In this document: one piece after another, positions 40,193 through 49,270 of the stretch
Layout: each line of letters begins with the position of its first letter
Numbering within the stretch: position 1 is the first letter of the stretch
NCBI RefSeq assembly: GCF_000426045.1
Contig: NZ_AUEP01000013.1
Span: 1-64,000, forward strand
DNA from: Marmoricola sp. URHB0036
GTDB lineage: Bacteria > Actinomycetota > Actinomycetes > Propionibacteriales > Nocardioidaceae
Reading direction: 5' to 3'
DNA: 64,000 nucleotides
Notes under the pieces: model-generated
Seen by the model: only the letters and a program-made list of their open reading frames with translations
Told to the model about the DNA's origin: nothing
Databases searched by the model: none
Position numbers and translations under genes: made by a program

Positions 40193-41398
40193 ATGACCCT
40201 CACCCGCCCCGGCACCGACGCCCGTAGCCGGGCCACCTCCCAGACCACCTCCCAGGCCACCTCCCTGCGGCCCGGGGACCGCGTGGCCGACAACCCCGTG
40301 GATCCGAGCGCCCCGGCGTCGGCGACCAGCAAGATCTTCGCCTCGCCGCTGAACGCGTGGTACGTCGCGGCGTGGGACCACGAGGTCACCTCCCGGGAGC
40401 CGCTGGCCCGCACCGTGGCCGGGCGACCACTGGCCCTGTGGCGCACCGCGGACGGACGGGTCTCCGCCCTGGCCGACGCCTGCTGGCACCGGCTGGCCCC
40501 GCTGTCGAAGGGAAAGATCCTCGGCGAGGAGCTGCAGTGCCCCTACCACGGCCTGCGCTACAACCGGGCCGGACGGTGCACCTCGATGCCGGCCCAGGAG
40601 ACGGTGAACCCGAGCGCCACCGTGCCCGCGTTCCCGGTCGTCGAGCGGCACCGCTTCCTCTGGGTCTGGCTGGGCGACCCCGACCTCGCCGACCCCGACC
40701 TGGTCCCCGACATGCACCAGATGGACTCACCCGACTGGGCGGGCGACGGCGAGACGATCCAGGCGGGCTGCAACTACCAGCTCGTGCTCGACAACCTGAT
40801 GGACCTCACCCACGAGGAGTTCGTGCACTCCTCGAGCATCGGACAGGACGAGCTCTCGGAGTCCGAGTTCGAGGTCACCCACGACGAGCGGCACGTGACC
40901 GTGAGCCGCTGGATGCGCGACATCGAGCCGCCACCGTTCTGGCTCAAGAACATGCGGGACAAGTTCCCCGACTTCGAGGGACGCGTGGACCGCTGGCAGA
41001 TCATCCACTTCGAGGCGCCCTCGACCATCTGCATCGACGTCGGCGTCGCCAAGGCCGGCACCGGCGCACCCGAGGGTGACCGCAGCCAGGGCGTCAACGG
41101 CTACGTGATGAACACGATCACGCCCGAGACCGAGCGGACCTGTCACTACTTCTGGGCCTTCATGCGCAACTACCGCCTGGAGAGCCAGACCATCACCACC
41201 CAGCTGCGCGACGGGGTGCACGGCGTCTTCGGTGAGGACGAGGAGATGCTGATCGCCCAGCAGGGCGCCATCGACGCCAACCCCGACTACGAGTTCTACA
41301 GCCTGAACATCGATGCCGGCGGGATGTGGGTGCGCCGCATCCTGGACCGGATGCTGCAGGCCGAAGGGCGCTCCGCGGACGCCCGGGTCCGGGACTGA
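40193..41398 (+). CDS. vanA: Rieske oxygenase, probable vanillate O-demethylase oxygenase subunit
   Basis: This encodes 401 residues from the ATG at 40193, 6 bases after AGGGAG; a GTG two codons earlier is an alternative. The Rieske cluster ligands are C97-x-H99 (ACWHRLAP) and C116-x2-H119 (QCPYHGLRY). The mononuclear iron site is N201-L-M-D204-x2-H207-x4-H212 (NLMDLTHEEFVHSS). This is the VanA/PobA-type group that demethylates methoxybenzoates such as vanillate to protocatechuate with release of formaldehyde. The N-terminal ~45 residues, rich in Thr/Ser, are an extension. The reductase gene follows after 3 bp. Confidence 0.9.
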   Translation: MTLTRPGTDARSRATSQTTSQATSLRPGDRVADNPVDPSAPASATSKIFASPLNAWYVAAWDHEVTSREPLARTVAGRPLALWRTADGRVSALADACWHRLAPLSKGKILGEELQCPYHGLRYNRAGRCTSMPAQETVNPSATVPAFPVVERHRFLWVWLGDPDLADPDLVPDMHQMDSPDWAGDGETIQAGCNYQLVLDNLMDLTHEEFVHSSSIGQDELSESEFEVTHDERHVTVSRWMRDIEPPPFWLKNMRDKFPDFEGRVDRWQIIHFEAPSTICIDVGVAKAGTGAPEGDRSQGVNGYVMNTITPETERTCHYFWAFMRNYRLESQTITTQLRDGVHGVFGEDEEMLIAQQGAIDANPDYEFYSLNIDAGGMWVRRILDRMLQAEGRSADARVRD

Positions 41399-41401
41399 GC
41401 G

Positions 41402-42415
41402 ATGGCGGCCCAGTCGACCCTGCGCTGGCAGCAGGCCGAGGTGGTCGAGGCGAGCGACGTCGCGGACGGCGTACGCCGCATCGTGCTCGCGCCCGAACGC
41501 CCCCGGCCGGCCACGCCGGGCTCCCACCTCGACGTCGAGGTGAGCCACCAGGGACGGACCATCCGGCGCTCCTACTCGATCGTGCGCTCGGAGGACGAGG
41601 GGCGGCGCTGGACCGTCAGCGTCCAGCTGGCCCCCGCCTCTCGCGGCGGCTCGCGGGCGATGCACGCGCTGGCGGAGGGTGCTCGGATCCGGGTCTCCGA
41701 CCCGTTGCAGAACTTCCCGCTGGGCGTCGGCGCCTCGCGCTACCTGCTGGTCGCGGGCGGCATCGGGGTGACCGCGCTGGTCGCCATGGCAACGGCGTTG
41801 CGCCGCCGCGGGGCCGACTACTCCCTCGTGCTCGTGGGACGGTCGCGCGCGGTGATGGCCTACCTCGACGACCTCACCGTCGAGCACGGCGACCGGGTCC
41901 GGGTGCACGTGGACGACGAAGCCACCGGGCTGGACGTCGGCTCCCTGGTCGACGAGGTGGCGAGCTCGGACCTGGCGACCGACACCGAGCTCTACATGTG
42001 CGGCCCGATCCGGCTGATGGATGCCGTTCGCCGCGAGTGGGCCGGGCGTCGGCTGCCGATGCCCAACGTGAGGTTCGAGACCTTCGGCAACAGTGGCGCC
42101 TGGGCTCCCGAGAGGTTCCGGGTCTCCATCCCGTCGCTCGACCGCGAGGTCGTGGTGGACGAGGACGCCTCCATGCTCGAGGCACTGGAGGCCGCGGGCG
42201 TCGACGTGATGTGGGACTGCCGCAAGGGCGAGTGCGGGTTGTGCACGGTGCGCGTGCTCGAGTGTGACGGTCGGATCGACCACCGCGACGTGTTCCTCAG
42301 CGACGAGCAGAAGCAGCGCGACACCTCCCTGTGCTCCTGCGTGTCCCGGGTCGCTGCCGGTGACCAGCAGGCCGCGTCCGACGGGTGCCGCACCCTGGTC
42401 ATCGACCGTCCCTGA
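41402..42415 (+). CDS. vanB: Vanillate O-demethylase reductase subunit (FAD, NAD, 2Fe-2S)
   Basis: This 337-residue phthalate-dioxygenase-reductase-type protein has FAD contact RRSYSIVRS at ~55-63, NAD segment LLVAGGIGVTALVAMA at ~115-130 and YMCGPIRLM, and the C-terminal plant-type ferredoxin with C273, C278, C281 (CRKGECGLC) and C311. It carries electrons from NADH to VanA. It is the second gene of the vanAB pair under the PadR regulator. Confidence 0.92.
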   Translation: MAAQSTLRWQQAEVVEASDVADGVRRIVLAPERPRPATPGSHLDVEVSHQGRTIRRSYSIVRSEDEGRRWTVSVQLAPASRGGSRAMHALAEGARIRVSDPLQNFPLGVGASRYLLVAGGIGVTALVAMATALRRRGADYSLVLVGRSRAVMAYLDDLTVEHGDRVRVHVDDEATGLDVGSLVDEVASSDLATDTELYMCGPIRLMDAVRREWAGRRLPMPNVRFETFGNSGAWAPERFRVSIPSLDREVVVDEDASMLEALEAAGVDVMWDCRKGECGLCTVRVLECDGRIDHRDVFLSDEQKQRDTSLCSCVSRVAAGDQQAASDGCRTLVIDRP

Positions 42416-42442
42416 GCTCGGACAGGAGGGCACGACCCTGAC

Positions 42443-42484
42443 TTGACCATGACGGCGCGCGTGGTCAACAATCAGGAAACCTGT
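42443..42484 (+). promoter_or_regulatory. Inverted repeat and shared motif upstream of the cou-like operon
   Basis: TTGACCA (42443-42449) and TGGTCAA (42462-42468) form perfect 7-bp arms 12 bases apart. Directly after is ATCAGGAAACCTGT (42471-42484), identical over 14 bases to a sequence between the MarR regulator and the MFS gene (49223-49236). The motif is therefore a candidate MarR operator shared by both transcripts, just upstream of the AGGAGG ribosome site. Confidence 0.6.
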
Positions 42485-42503
42485 TCTTTAGGAGGAGCCT
42501 GTC

Positions 42504-43313
42504 GTGCCAGAAGCGCTCGAGCCGGAGGTCCTCGACATCGACCTTCCCGACAACCTCCGGGCGAGGCGCGTCGGCAAGGTCGCGGTCCTGACCCTGGCCC
42601 GTCCGGCGAAGCGCAACGCGCTCAACGACGCCGCGGTGCTGGGGATCGAGCGGTTCTTCACGACGTTGCCGGGAGACATCGCCAGCGTGGTCATCGACGC
42701 CGAGGGTGATCACTTCTGTGCCGGCCTCGACCTCTCCGAGATGGCCGAGCGAGACACCTTGTCCGGCGTCCGTCACTCGCGGATGTGGCACCGGGCCTTC
42801 GAGCAGATCGAGTTCGGACCGGTCCCGGTGGTCTCCGCACTGAAGGGCGCCGTGGTCGGCGGCGGTCTCGAGCTGGCGGCCGCCACCCACCTGAGGGTGG
42901 CCGAACGCTCGACCTTCTACGCCCTGCCCGAGGGAATGCGCGGGATCTTCGTCGGGGGTGGGGCCTCGGTGCGGGTGCCCCGGCTGATCGGCGTCGCGCG
43001 GATGGCCGACCTGATGCTCACCGGTCGAAGGTACGACGCCGAGGAGGGCGCTGCCGTCGGCCTCTCGCAGTACGTCGTCGACGACGGCACCGGCCTCGAC
43101 GTCGCGATCGACCTCGCCAGCCGCGTCGCGGACAACGCCCCGCAGACCAACTTCGCGATCATCCAGGCGCTGCCGCGCATCGCGGAGGCGGCTCCCCGCG
43201 AGGGCTACTTCATGGAGGCGATGATGGCCGCGATCGCCCAGGGCACCGACGACGCCAAGGCCCGGATGCAGGACTTCCTCGACGGACGGGCCGAGAAGGT
43301 GACCGACCGGTGA
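42504..43313 (+). CDS. Crotonase-family enoyl-CoA hydratase/isomerase (CouM-like)
   Basis: This 269-residue protein starts at a GTG with AGGAGG ~8 bases upstream. Crotonase motifs: GKVAVLTLARPAKRNALNDA, DHFCAGLDLSEMAE and the oxyanion-hole glycines in KGAVVGGGLELAAATHLRVA, then PEGMRGIFVGGGASVRVPRL. In p-hydroxycinnamate catabolism this type hydrates the cinnamoyl-CoA double bond to the beta-hydroxy compound. It lacks the features I know from feruloyl-CoA hydratase-lyase, so a beta-oxidation-like route is favoured. Gene order ligase, dehydrogenase and amidohydrolase downstream supports this. Confidence 0.87.
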   Translation: MPEALEPEVLDIDLPDNLRARRVGKVAVLTLARPAKRNALNDAAVLGIERFFTTLPGDIASVVIDAEGDHFCAGLDLSEMAERDTLSGVRHSRMWHRAFEQIEFGPVPVVSALKGAVVGGGLELAAATHLRVAERSTFYALPEGMRGIFVGGGASVRVPRLIGVARMADLMLTGRRYDAEEGAAVGLSQYVVDDGTGLDVAIDLASRVADNAPQTNFAIIQALPRIAEAAPREGYFMEAMMAAIAQGTDDAKARMQDFLDGRAEKVTDR

Positions 43314-45316
43314 GCACGCCGTACGCCGACGACCGGGCCGCCCCGGTCAGGCCGGGCGACGTGCTGTGGCGTCCGCCCGCGGACGTGCTGGAGACGACCC
43401 GGGTGGGCCACTTCCTGTCCTGGGTGCGCGAGCACCGCGACCTCGACCTGCGCGACCACGACGCACTGTGGAGGTGGTCGGTCGACGACCTCGAGGGGTT
43501 CTGGACGGCGATCTGGGACTTCTTCGACGTGACCGACCACGGGTCGCGGACCTCGGTGCTGGCCGACCGGACCATGCCCGGAGCGCGCTGGTTCGAGGGC
43601 TCGATGCTCAACTACGTCGAGCACGCCCTGCGCGGACAGGGGCTCGACGACGGTGACGTCGCGGTCCACGCGCGCTCGCAGACCCGTCCCGACACGTCGC
43701 TGACGTGGGAAGAGCTGCGCGACCAGGTCGCGCGCGCCCGGCGGGTGCTGGTCGACCTCGGCGTCGGACCGGGTGACCGGGTGGCCGGCTACCTGCCCAA
43801 CTGTCCGGACGCGGTGGTGGCGTTCCTCGCGGCCGCCGGCCTGGGCGCGGTGTGGGCGAGCTGCGCGAGCGAGTTCGGTCCACGCAGCGTGGTCGACCGC
43901 TTCGGCCAGGTGGAGCCGGTGGTGCTCCTGGTCGCGGGCGGCTACCGCTACGGACGCAAGGACATCGACCGCCTCGCCGAGGTGGACGAGATCGTCGCCC
44001 AGCTGCCGAGCGTGCGGCAGGTCTTCGACATCGAGTACGGCGACTGGCGCGTCGACGGCGCGATCTCCTGGTCGCAGGCCATCGCCGCGGTCACCGAACC
44101 GATCCACGAGACGCGACCGGTCGCCTTCGACCACCCGCTGTTCGTGCTGTTCTCCTCCGGCACCACCGGTAAGCCGAAGGCGATCGTGCACGGCCACGGC
44201 GGGATCCTGCTCGAGCACCTGAAGAACCATGCCCTGTCCTGGGACCTCGGCCCCGGAGACGTCCTCCTCTGGTACTCCACCACGGCGTGGATGATGTGGG
44301 ACGCGCTGGTCTCCGGCCTGCTCGTCGGCGCCACCATCGTGCTGGTCGACGGCGACCCGGCGTACCCCGACCTCGGCTGGCAGTGGGGGCTGGCGGAGGA
44401 GACCGGGGCCACCTTGATGGGGGCGAGCCCGGGCTACGTGATGGCCTGCCGTGCCGCCGGGCTGGAGCTGTCCGGGCTCGACCTGCGGATCCGGGTGGTG
44501 GGTTCGGCCGGTGCGCCGCTGCCACCCGAGGGATACGCGTGGATCACCGACCAGCTCGGACCCGAGGTCCAGGTCAACGTCGGCAGCGGCGGCACCGACG
44601 TCTGCAGCGGGCTCGTGCAGAACAACCCGTTGCTGCCGGTCCGCGCCGGGATGATCTCCGGTCGCTCGCTCGGCGTCGACGTGCACGCCTTCGACGAGGA
44701 CGGCCACGAGGTGGTCGGCGAGCCGGGCGAGCTGGTGGTGACCGCGCCGATGCCGTCGATGCCGCTCGGCCTGTGGGGCGACGACGACGGCAGCCGGCTG
44801 CGGGACACCTACTTCGACCGCTACCCGGGCATCTGGCGGCACGGCGACTGGATCGTCTTCGAGCCCGACGGCAGATGCGTGGTCACCGGGCGCAGCGACG
44901 CGACCCTGAACCGTGGGGGAGTGCGCCTCGGCACGGCCGAGTTCTACCGCGTCGTCGAGGAGCTGCCCGGGGTGAGCGACAGCCTGGTGGTCCACCTCGA
45001 GGACAAGGTCGGCGGCAACGGCGAGCTGATCCTCTTCGTGGTCACCCGCGGGGAGCTGGACGACGAGCTGGTCGGCACCATCCGGTCCGCCCTCCGCGCC
45101 GAGCTCTCGCCGCGCCACGTGCCCGACCAGGTCATCAGGGTGCCGGCGGTGCCGCGCAACCTGACCGGCAAGAAGCTGGAGCTGCCGGTCAAGCGCATCC
45201 TCCAGGGCGTGCCGGTCGCTCGGGTGGCCAGCTTGGACTCCCTGGCCGACCCGACGTCGCTGGACGTGTTCGTCACCCTCGCCGAGGAGCGAGCCGGCGC
45301 CGAGGTGGGCTCCTGA
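43310..45316 (+). CDS. Acetoacetyl-CoA synthetase-like acyl-CoA ligase
   Basis: This encodes 668 residues from a GTG overlapping the crotonase stop; the frame is open far upstream but as shadow. It is an ANL-superfamily ligase: AMP loop FVLFSSGTTGKPKAIVHGHG, GGTDVCSGLVQNNPLLPVRA, hinge TGRSDATLNRGGVRLGTAEF and catalytic Lys in PRNLTGKKLELPVKRIL. The length and N-terminal ~100 residues fit acetoacetyl-CoA synthetases. In this operon it may activate acetoacetate or a beta-keto aryl acid, or be a second aryl-CoA synthetase; the exact role is unclear. Confidence 0.88.
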   Translation: MSTPYADDRAAPVRPGDVLWRPPADVLETTRVGHFLSWVREHRDLDLRDHDALWRWSVDDLEGFWTAIWDFFDVTDHGSRTSVLADRTMPGARWFEGSMLNYVEHALRGQGLDDGDVAVHARSQTRPDTSLTWEELRDQVARARRVLVDLGVGPGDRVAGYLPNCPDAVVAFLAAAGLGAVWASCASEFGPRSVVDRFGQVEPVVLLVAGGYRYGRKDIDRLAEVDEIVAQLPSVRQVFDIEYGDWRVDGAISWSQAIAAVTEPIHETRPVAFDHPLFVLFSSGTTGKPKAIVHGHGGILLEHLKNHALSWDLGPGDVLLWYSTTAWMMWDALVSGLLVGATIVLVDGDPAYPDLGWQWGLAEETGATLMGASPGYVMACRAAGLELSGLDLRIRVVGSAGAPLPPEGYAWITDQLGPEVQVNVGSGGTDVCSGLVQNNPLLPVRAGMISGRSLGVDVHAFDEDGHEVVGEPGELVVTAPMPSMPLGLWGDDDGSRLRDTYFDRYPGIWRHGDWIVFEPDGRCVVTGRSDATLNRGGVRLGTAEFYRVVEELPGVSDSLVVHLEDKVGGNGELILFVVTRGELDDELVGTIRSALRAELSPRHVPDQVIRVPAVPRNLTGKKLELPVKRILQGVPVARVASLDSLADPTSLDVFVTLAEERAGAEVGS

Positions 45317-46287
45317 TGAGTACGTCGTCCATGCGAACCGTCCCGGACACCGTGGCCGTCGTCGGCGCCGGCTCGATCGGCGGCAGCTGGAGCGCCCTGG
45401 CGCTCTCCCGCGGCTCGATCGTGCACGTCAGCGACCCGGCTCCGGATGCGGAGGAGCGGCTGCGCGAGGCCGTCGCCGACCACCTCCACCAGCTCGAGGC
45501 CGACGCCTCCGCCCTCGACCGGCTGCACTTCCATGCCGACCCGGCCAGTGCCGTCGAGACCGCCGACCTGGTCATCGAGTCCGGACCGGAACGGCTGGAC
45601 CTCAAGCGCACGCTCTTCGCCGCCCTCGACGAGGCGGCAGCGCCTGACGTCGTACTGGCCAGCAGCTCCTCGGGGCTCGGTCCGAGCTCGTTCCAGGACG
45701 CGTGCCGGCGTCCCGAGCGCGTGGTCGTGGCCCATCCCTTCAACCCGCCTCACCTCGTGCCGTTGGTCGAGGTTGTCGGCGGACGCTTGACCTCCGAGGA
45801 CACGGTGGCCGCGACCATGACCCTGATGACGGCACTCGGCCGTCGCCCGGTCCGGGTGCGGGCCGAGCTGCCCGGTCATGTCGTCAACCGGCTGCAGGCG
45901 GCGCTGTGGCGCGAGGCCTACGACCTGGTCCGCCGCGGAGCGATCTCGGTCTCCGACCTGGACCTCGCCGTGTCGTCCGGCCCCGGCCTGCGCTGGGCGC
46001 TGCTCGGTCCGATCGCGACCCAGCACCTCTCGGGCGGTCCCGGCGGACTGGCGCACGTCCTCGACCACCTCGGCCCGCCGATGGTGGACTGGTGGGCCGA
46101 CCTTGGCCACCCCGAGCTCACTCCGGAGCTGACCGAGCAGCTGGTCGACGGGGTGTCCGAGGAGCTCGGCGGCCGGGAGCGCGACGTACTCGCCCGACGC
46201 GACGAGGCGCTGGGTCAGCTGCTCGCCCTCAAGGACCGGCTCGGGCTCTCGTCGCCAGGGCCGGCATCGCAGGAGACCGACCGATGA
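45316..46287 (+). CDS. 3-hydroxyacyl-CoA dehydrogenase (CouN-like)
   Basis: This encodes 323 residues from the ATG overlapping the previous stop. NAD-binding motif TVAVVGAGSIGGSWSALALS near the N-terminus, then ADLVIESGPERLDLKRTLFA, catalytic region RVVVAHPFNPPHLVPLVEVV with the active-site His, and LPGHVVNRLQAALWREAYDL. It should oxidise the beta-hydroxy aryl-propionyl-CoA to the beta-keto compound. It closely resembles lambda-crystallin/L-gulonate-type short dehydrogenases as well, so substrate comes from context. Confidence 0.88.
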   Translation: MSTSSMRTVPDTVAVVGAGSIGGSWSALALSRGSIVHVSDPAPDAEERLREAVADHLHQLEADASALDRLHFHADPASAVETADLVIESGPERLDLKRTLFAALDEAAAPDVVLASSSSGLGPSSFQDACRRPERVVVAHPFNPPHLVPLVEVVGGRLTSEDTVAATMTLMTALGRRPVRVRAELPGHVVNRLQAALWREAYDLVRRGAISVSDLDLAVSSGPGLRWALLGPIATQHLSGGPGGLAHVLDHLGPPMVDWWADLGHPELTPELTEQLVDGVSEELGGRERDVLARRDEALGQLLALKDRLGLSSPGPASQETDR

Positions 46288-47786
46288 GGGACCAGGGTCT
46301 CGGGTCGTGGCCGCGCCGCCGGGCCCGGATGACGCCAGCCAAGGCGGCGCTCGTCCAGGACGGCACCCCGATGTCGTACGCCGACCTCGACCGCGCCGTC
46401 ACCCGACTGGCCCACGGACTCCGCGCGCGCGGTGTCGAACGCGGTGACCGGGTGGCGTTCCTCGGCCTGAACTCGATCGAGATGGTCCTCACCGTGCTGG
46501 CCACTGCCCGGCTGGGCTCGGTGTCGGTGCCGGTGAACACCCGGCTCGCCGCCCCGGAGCTGGCCCACGTGCTCGACCACAGCGGCACCCGTCTGCTCGT
46601 CGTCGAGGACGTCTTCGCCGACGCGCTCCAGGCCCCCCAGGTCTCCGGGCTCGGGCTCGAGACGGTCGACTTCACCCGCGCCGCCGGCGTCGGCCTCGAG
46701 CACCTCGCGGTCGACGACCTCACCGAGATCGACGAGCCGATCGGGCTCGACGACCTGTTCATGATCCAGTACACCTCGGGGACGAGCGGGCGGCCGAAGG
46801 GCGTCATGCTGACCCACGGCAACGTGGTGTGGAACGTCGCCAACCTGCTGGTCGACGTCGACATCGGCAGCCAGGAGGTGGCGCTCGTGACCGCCCCGTT
46901 GTTCCACACCGCCGCTCTCAACCAGGTGCTGTTCCCGACCATCCTCAAGGGCGGTACGGCGTTGATCGAGGCCCGGTTCGACGCTGCGCGAGCGGTGGAC
47001 CTCATCGAGTCGCAGGGCGTCACGCTGCTGTTCGGCGTCACCTCGATGTACCTCGCGATCGCGGCCGCGCCACGTTTCGCCGGAGCCGACCTGAGCAGCC
47101 TCCGGCTGGCGCTGAGCGGTGGCGCCCCGATCCCCGAGTCGCTGCTGCGCACCTGGCTCGACCGCGGCCTGATGATCATCCAGGGTTACGGCCTGACCGA
47201 GGCCTCGCCCGGGACCACGATGCTGCGGGCCGACGAAGGAGTGCGCAAGCTCGGCTCGGCCGGCACGGCCTGCTTCTTCACCGACGTGCGCGTCGTTGCC
47301 GGCGACCGCGATGCCGAGGACGGCGAACCGGGGGAGGTGCTGGTCTCCGGCCCCCACGTCTCTCCTGGCTACTGGCAGGACGACGCGGCGACCGCCAGTG
47401 CCTTCGAGGACGGCTGGCTGCACACCGGTGACCTCGCGACCAGGGACGACGAGGGCTACCTGAGGATCGTCGACCGGCTCAAGGACATGTACATCTCGGG
47501 CGGTGAGAACGTCTACCCGGCCGAGGTGGAGCGCGCCCTGCACGAGCACCCGGCGGTCGCGGAGTGCGCCGTGGTCGGCGTACCCGACGAGAGGTGGGGC
47601 GAGGTCGGCCGGGCCTTCGTCGTCGTACGGGCAGGGGAGGAGGTGGACGAGGCCGATGTGCTCGCCCATCTCGAGGGCCGCCTGGCGCGCTACAAGCTGC
47701 CGAGGTCGGTGGTGTTCCTCCCCGAGCTGCCCCACAACGCCTCCGGCAAGCTGCTGAAGTCCCGTCTACGAGAGGTCACCCCGTGA
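46284..47786 (+). CDS. Acyl/aryl-CoA synthetase (AMP-forming), CouL-like
   Basis: This encodes 500 residues from the ATG overlapping the dehydrogenase stop by 4 bp. ANL motifs: FMIQYTSGTSGRPKGVMLTH, IIQGYGLTEASPG, GWLHTGDLATRDDEGYLRIV, DRLKDMYISGGENVYPAEVE and catalytic Lys in PHNASGKLLKSRL. In Rhodococcus the ligase of the cou cluster activates p-coumarate and ferulate to CoA thioesters, the first step of the pathway. Here the same role is probable from gene order. Confidence 0.9.
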   Translation: MRDQGLGSWPRRRARMTPAKAALVQDGTPMSYADLDRAVTRLAHGLRARGVERGDRVAFLGLNSIEMVLTVLATARLGSVSVPVNTRLAAPELAHVLDHSGTRLLVVEDVFADALQAPQVSGLGLETVDFTRAAGVGLEHLAVDDLTEIDEPIGLDDLFMIQYTSGTSGRPKGVMLTHGNVVWNVANLLVDVDIGSQEVALVTAPLFHTAALNQVLFPTILKGGTALIEARFDAARAVDLIESQGVTLLFGVTSMYLAIAAAPRFAGADLSSLRLALSGGAPIPESLLRTWLDRGLMIIQGYGLTEASPGTTMLRADEGVRKLGSAGTACFFTDVRVVAGDRDAEDGEPGEVLVSGPHVSPGYWQDDAATASAFEDGWLHTGDLATRDDEGYLRIVDRLKDMYISGGENVYPAEVERALHEHPAVAECAVVGVPDERWGEVGRAFVVVRAGEEVDEADVLAHLEGRLARYKLPRSVVFLPELPHNASGKLLKSRLREVTP

Positions 47787-48670
47787 GCCGCTACCTTCCG
47801 CGCATCGATCTCGGCGCGGTCAGCGCCATCGACGTGCACGTGCACGTCGAGTCCGACGACCACGGTCACCTCTCGCTCGACCAGGAGCTCATGGATGCCT
47901 CGGCGGCGTACTTCAAGGGCTCGGAGAACCGGACGCCGACGGTCGCCGACCTGGCCACGCGGTACCGCGACGCCGGTATGGCGGCGGTCGTGTTCACGGT
48001 CGACGCCACCACCGCGACGGGTCACCCGGCCCTGTCGAGCGAGCAGATCGCCGAGGAGGCCGCCGAGCACGCCGACGTGTTGATCCCGTTCGGCTCGGTC
48101 GACCCGCACCAGGGCGCCGCAGCCGTCTCGCGCGCCCGACACCTCGTGGAGGACTTCGGGGTGCGCGGCTTCAAGTTCCACCCCAGCCTGCAGGCCTTCT
48201 CACCGGACGACCCGGCGTTCACCCCGCTGTGGGCGGCGCTCGAGGAGCTCGGTGTACCCGCGCTCTTCCACACCGGCCAGAACGGCATCGGGGCCGGGCT
48301 GCCGGGCGGGCGGGGGATCAAGCTGCGCTACTCCAACCCGCTGCTGCTCGACGACCTCGCCGCCGACTTCCCCGGGCTGACCGTGATCCTCGCGCACCCC
48401 TCGGTGCCGTGGCAGGCCGAGGCGATCTCGATGGCCACGCACAAGGCCAACGTGTTCATCGACCTCTCCGGCTGGCGACCGAAGTACTTCCCGCCCGAGC
48501 TGGTCCGGGCCGCCGGCGGGATGCTCAGGCACAAGGTGCTGTTCGGCACCGACTACCCGCTCATCACGCCCGAGCGCTGGATGGAGGACTTCGAAGCCCT
48601 CGGTATCGACCCGGAGCGGTGGGCGGGGATCCTCAAGGGCAACGCGGCCGGTGTCCTGGGCCTGGCGTGA
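47783..48670 (+). CDS. Amidohydrolase-fold hydrolase (CouO-like)
   Basis: This encodes 295 residues from the GTG at 47783 (GTGA overlap). TIM-barrel metal motifs: AIDVHVHVESDDHGH, FGVRGFKFHPSLQAF, VPALFHTGQNGIGAG, VILAHPSVPWQAEA and LFGTDYPLITPERW. This is the ACMSD-like subgroup. In the Rhodococcus cou pathway an amidohydrolase of this fold cleaves the beta-keto aryl-CoA to a benzoate and acetyl-CoA. The neighbouring crotonase, dehydrogenase and ligase make that role likely. Confidence 0.87.
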   Translation: MSRYLPRIDLGAVSAIDVHVHVESDDHGHLSLDQELMDASAAYFKGSENRTPTVADLATRYRDAGMAAVVFTVDATTATGHPALSSEQIAEEAAEHADVLIPFGSVDPHQGAAAVSRARHLVEDFGVRGFKFHPSLQAFSPDDPAFTPLWAALEELGVPALFHTGQNGIGAGLPGGRGIKLRYSNPLLLDDLAADFPGLTVILAHPSVPWQAEAISMATHKANVFIDLSGWRPKYFPPELVRAAGGMLRHKVLFGTDYPLITPERWMEDFEALGIDPERWAGILKGNAAGVLGLA

Positions 48671-48722
48671 GCTTCCCTAGGATGGGCGGACCACGTGCGG
48701 CCCCGGTCGCGAGGAGGCCGCA

Positions 48723-49199
48723 ATGACACCGACCACCGGTCGCGTCGGCCAGCACGGGGCGCCGACCCTGCTCTACCTGATGAAGCAGGTCGAGCTGGCC
48801 GTTCGCGCCGAGCTCGACGACCTCACCCGTCCGGTAGGTCTGACGGCACTGCAGTACACAGCGTTGACGGTGCTCGAGCGGCATCCCGACCTCACCTCGG
48901 CGCACCTCGCGCGGCACTCCTTCGTCACCTCGCAGAGCATGGCCGACATGGTGACCACGCTGCTCGACCGTGGCCTCATTGATCGCCACCGCGACGCGGC
49001 CGACCGACGGCGTCTGGTGATCTCGCTGACCCCCGACGGCCAGCGACTGCTCCACGGCCTGCGGCCCCAGGTGGCCGCGCTCGAGGCCCGGATGCTCTCC
49101 CTGCTCTCGCGCGACGACGCCGAGGTGCTGCGGTCCTCGCTCGAGCTGTGCCGGCAGGCATTGCTCACGCCCGCCGACGCGCCCACCGAGTCTGCCTAG
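48723..49199 (+). CDS. MarR-family regulator (CouR-like)
   Basis: This 158-residue winged-helix protein reads LTALQYTALTVLERHPDLTS, AHLARHSFVTSQSMADMVTT, LLDRGLIDRHRDAADRRRLV. It has GAGGAGG ~6 bases upstream. In Rhodococcus the cou operon is repressed by the MarR protein CouR, which releases DNA on binding p-hydroxycinnamoyl-CoA. Here it is the last gene of the catabolic operon and next to a palindrome before the transporter gene. The same 14-base motif lies before the crotonase gene, so control of both transcripts is likely. Confidence 0.88.
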   Translation: MTPTTGRVGQHGAPTLLYLMKQVELAVRAELDDLTRPVGLTALQYTALTVLERHPDLTSAHLARHSFVTSQSMADMVTTLLDRGLIDRHRDAADRRRLVISLTPDGQRLLHGLRPQVAALEARMLSLLSRDDAEVLRSSLELCRQALLTPADAPTESA

Positions 49200-49223
49200 T
49201 CATCTCACTGGACGAAAAAGTCA

Positions 49224-49252
49224 TCAGGAAACCTGTACATCAGGGTTCCTGA
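49224..49252. promoter_or_regulatory. Imperfect palindrome upstream of the MFS gene, candidate MarR operator
   Basis: TCAGGAAACCTG (49224-49235), a 5-base spacer and CAGGGTTCCTGA (49241-49252) pair at 11 of 12 positions. It lies between the MarR gene and the MFS start. The left arm recurs at 42472-42483 before the crotonase gene. Confidence 0.7.
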
Positions 49253-49270
49253 TGTGATTGCCTCGGCGCC

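Noticed and set aside
40727-42433. 568-residue minus-strand open frame
   Set aside because: It is antisense to vanA/vanB; composition is His/Val/Gly-biased as expected of a shadow.
42504-43313. Feruloyl-CoA hydratase-lyase (vanillin-forming)
   Set aside because: The motifs around the active site do not match that enzyme as I know it, and the operon has dehydrogenase and hydrolase genes for a beta-oxidation-like route.
43205-45118. 637-residue minus-strand open frame
   Set aside because: It mirrors the acyl-CoA ligase gene and is a high-GC antisense artefact with no family motifs.
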